Positions 5,544 through 7,141 of a stretch of DNA of 7,141 nucleotides are shown here, in pieces. The stretch comes from Halieaceae bacterium (lineage in GTDB: Bacteria; Pseudomonadota; Gammaproteobacteria; Pseudomonadales; Halieaceae). The translations under genes and the position numbers were made by a program. The stretch is taken from assembly GCA_011524755.1 (NCBI GenBank), contig WTJR01000100.1, positions 1,438 to 8,578 of the forward strand, given 5' to 3'. Each line of letters opens with the position of its first letter. Position 1 is the first letter of the stretch. Under the pieces are notes generated by a model. The model was not told where the DNA came from, ran no database searches, and worked only from the letters and a program-made list of their open reading frames with translations.

Positions 5544-7141
5544 GTGTCTAGCGAGCAGGTCAAAGTTCTTTTTTTACCATCGGGTAAGCGCGGCGAATTT
5601 CCGAAGCACACCCAATTGCTCGACGCTGCCCGCACCTTGGGCGTGGATATAGATTCGGTCTGCGGCGGTAGAGGCCTGTGCGGTCGCTGCCAAATCTCCT
5701 GTATGTCGGGTACGTTCCAAAAGCACAAGATGACCTCAAGCCCAGCGCATTTGTCGCCGCTAGTTGCCACGGAAATAAAATTTAACGAGCGTAAGGGCCC
5801 ATTACCGGAAGGGCGGCGTTTGAGCTGTCATGCCGAGTTGCTCGATGACGTGATTATTGACGTGCCGCCCGAGAGTCAGGTGCACCGTCAAATCATCCGC
5901 AAAGATGCCGAGCATCGGGATATCCAGCTCAATACTGCAACGCGTCTCTATTTCGTGACGCTGCCAGAGTCCACGCTGGAAGATGCGCGGGGCGAAGCGA
6001 AACTGCTCATGGCCTCGCTTGAGTCCGAGTGGGGTTTGACCGACCTTCGCATTGAAACCAGCGAGCTGGTAAAGCTGCAGGTGGCACTGGCATCGGGTGA
6101 CCGAGGTGTCACGGTAGCCGTGTTTGAATCAACACAGATTATTGGTGTCTGGTCAGGTCTATTCGAAGCGCCCCGGGGTGTGGCGGTTGATGTGGGCTCC
6201 ACGACCGTCGCAGCACACCTGTGTGATCTTGCCACAGGCGATGTGTTGTCATCGGCCAGCGTGATGAACCCGCAGATACCGTTCGGTGAAGACCTCATGA
6301 GTCGCGTCAGTTACATCATGATGCACCCGGAGGGTGCCGAGGCGATGAGCTCCGCTATACAAACAGCGCTAAGTAAGCTTTTTGCAGAGCTGACCGATCA
6401 ACTGGGTGAGACGACCGACAATATTTTAGAGGTCTCATTGGTTGCCAACCCCATCATGCACCATTTGGTTTTGGGCATTAATCCAATCAATTTGGGGGGC
6501 GCACCGTTTGCTCTGACCATCGACGAGGCTGTCACGCTCAAAGCCCGTGATCTAGGTCTAGATACCCACAGCCAAGCACGGTTGTTTGTACTGCCCTGCA
6601 TTGCCGGACATGTGGGCGCCGATACGGCAGGGGTCATCCTCGCCGAGAGCCCTGATAGTGATGACGCGATGAGTCTCATCGTTGATGTGGGTACCAACGC
6701 TGAGATTGTGCTTGGTAATAAAGACCGACTTCTCGTGTGCTCAAGCCCAACTGGACCTGCTTTTGAGGGCGGTGAAATTAGCGCCGGACAGCGTGCTACG
6801 GCTGGAGCAATCGAACGCGTGCGAATCGACCGTGAGACGCTAGAGCCAAAATTCAGAGTGATTGGCTCCGAGCTGTGGTCTACGGAGGCGGGTTTCGCGG
6901 AGTCGACAAAGGAGCTCAATATCACTGGCATCTGCGGCTCGGGCATTATTGAAGTCGTCGCGGAGATGTTCCTCGCAGGCATTATTTCGGAGGATGGCAT
7001 CGTTGATGGCGCGCTCGCTGAGCGAAGTTCACGCGTCCGGCCTCATGGAAGAACCTGGTCTTATGTGCTTCATTTTGCAGAGGATGAGACTCAGCGCGAT
7101 ATCGTCGTGACTCAGAATGATGTGCGCCAGATTCAGCTAGC
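5544..7141 (+). CDS. [2Fe-2S]/ASKHA-domain corrinoid activation protein (RACo-like), 3' end cut off
   Basis: This frame is open from GTG at 5544 to the right edge (532 complete codons). It encodes a RACo-type protein that uses a ferredoxin domain and ATP to reduce inactive Co(II) corrinoid to Co(I). The N-terminal [2Fe-2S] domain has ligands C40, C46, C49 (CGGRGLCGRC) and C95 (RLSC). A linker domain follows, then the actin-like ATPase core (DUF4445): phosphate-1 loop AVDVGSTT (214-221), NPQIPFGED, VDVGTNAE (380-387), TGPAFEGGE (403-411) and the adenosine motif GICGSGII (462-469). The sequence ends in the typical VTQNDVRQIQLA. Relatives have about 630-700 residues, so some 100-170 are missing. 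GTG 5544 is the only start after the in-frame TAA at 5538; GAGG at 5526-5529 is a distant (14-nt) ribosome binding site inside the preceding gene, so translational coupling is likely. A run of seven T at 5569-5575 lies in codons 9-11. Confidence 0.93.
   Translation, partial: MSSEQVKVLFLPSGKRGEFPKHTQLLDAARTLGVDIDSVCGGRGLCGRCQISCMSGTFQKHKMTSSPAHLSPLVATEIKFNERKGPLPEGRRLSCHAELLDDVIIDVPPESQVHRQIIRKDAEHRDIQLNTATRLYFVTLPESTLEDARGEAKLLMASLESEWGLTDLRIETSELVKLQVALASGDRGVTVAVFESTQIIGVWSGLFEAPRGVAVDVGSTTVAAHLCDLATGDVLSSASVMNPQIPFGEDLMSRVSYIMMHPEGAEAMSSAIQTALSKLFAELTDQLGETTDNILEVSLVANPIMHHLVLGINPINLGGAPFALTIDEAVTLKARDLGLDTHSQARLFVLPCIAGHVGADTAGVILAESPDSDDAMSLIVDVGTNAEIVLGNKDRLLVCSSPTGPAFEGGEISAGQRATAGAIERVRIDRETLEPKFRVIGSELWSTEAGFAESTKELNITGICGSGIIEVVAEMFLAGIISEDGIVDGALAERSSRVRPHGRTWSYVLHFAEDETQRDIVVTQNDVRQIQL

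Noticed and set aside
5569..5575. Run of seven T near the start of the activator gene as a phase-variation switch
   Set aside because: Seven T encoding Leu-Phe-Leu is short for slippage and metabolic genes are rarely phase variable; there is no further support.
6398..7000. Antisense open frame of 200 codons inside the activator gene, and similar ones at 5948-6298 and 5066-5770
   Set aside because: They are shadows of the [2Fe-2S]/ASKHA and folate-side methyltransferase genes; their translations are Ser/Arg-rich with no domain.

Overview
The window looks like a chromosomal segment of an aerobic, probably marine proteobacterium. This is inferred from moderate GC, tight operon packing, GTG/TTG starts mixed with ATG, and a gene set I associate with marine gamma- and alphaproteobacteria. 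The exact taxon cannot be read from the sequence. No mobile element, CRISPR array, tRNA or rRNA was seen.

Layout. Positions 1-956 (minus strand) hold the N-terminal 318 codons of a GlpD-like FAD-dependent dehydrogenase that runs off the left edge. Positions 957-1234 are a divergent intergenic region with two adjacent inverted repeats and a short direct repeat. From 1235 to the right edge, six plus-strand genes form what looks like one operon: an MttB-superfamily methyltransferase without pyrrolysine (1235-2776), its cognate corrinoid protein (2801-3496), a DUF1638 protein starting at TTG (3503-4102), a 101-residue protein of the Pfam 'virulence factor' family (4191-4496), a methyltetrahydrofolate:corrinoid methyltransferase (4637-5533), and a [2Fe-2S]/ASKHA reductive activator of corrinoid proteins (5544 onward, cut by the right edge).

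How the genes work together. The proposed cycle is as follows. The MttB-like enzyme moves a methyl group from a quaternary amine, such as glycine betaine or a related betaine, to Co(I) on the corrinoid protein. The pterin-domain methyltransferase then passes it to tetrahydrofolate, giving methyl-H4folate for methionine synthesis or oxidation. The ATP-dependent ferredoxin-like activator rescues corrinoid that has oxidised to Co(II). This is the logic known from anaerobic acetogens and Desulfitobacterium. Here it comes with two poorly understood proteins (DUF1638 and the small 'virulence factor' protein) that lie inside the operon and are probably functional parts of the system.

The most notable signals are: an exact RAGRR pentapeptide that occurs twice in the N-terminal tail of the MttB-like protein and once in the C-terminal tail of the folate-side methyltransferase, with different codons, while the corrinoid protein both must dock to has a very acidic N-terminus; the first three genes lying in one reading frame, separated only by a TAG and a TGA; an 8-bp perfect inverted repeat abutting the ribosome binding site of the folate-side methyltransferase; and a 23-bp symmetric candidate operator in the divergent promoter region.
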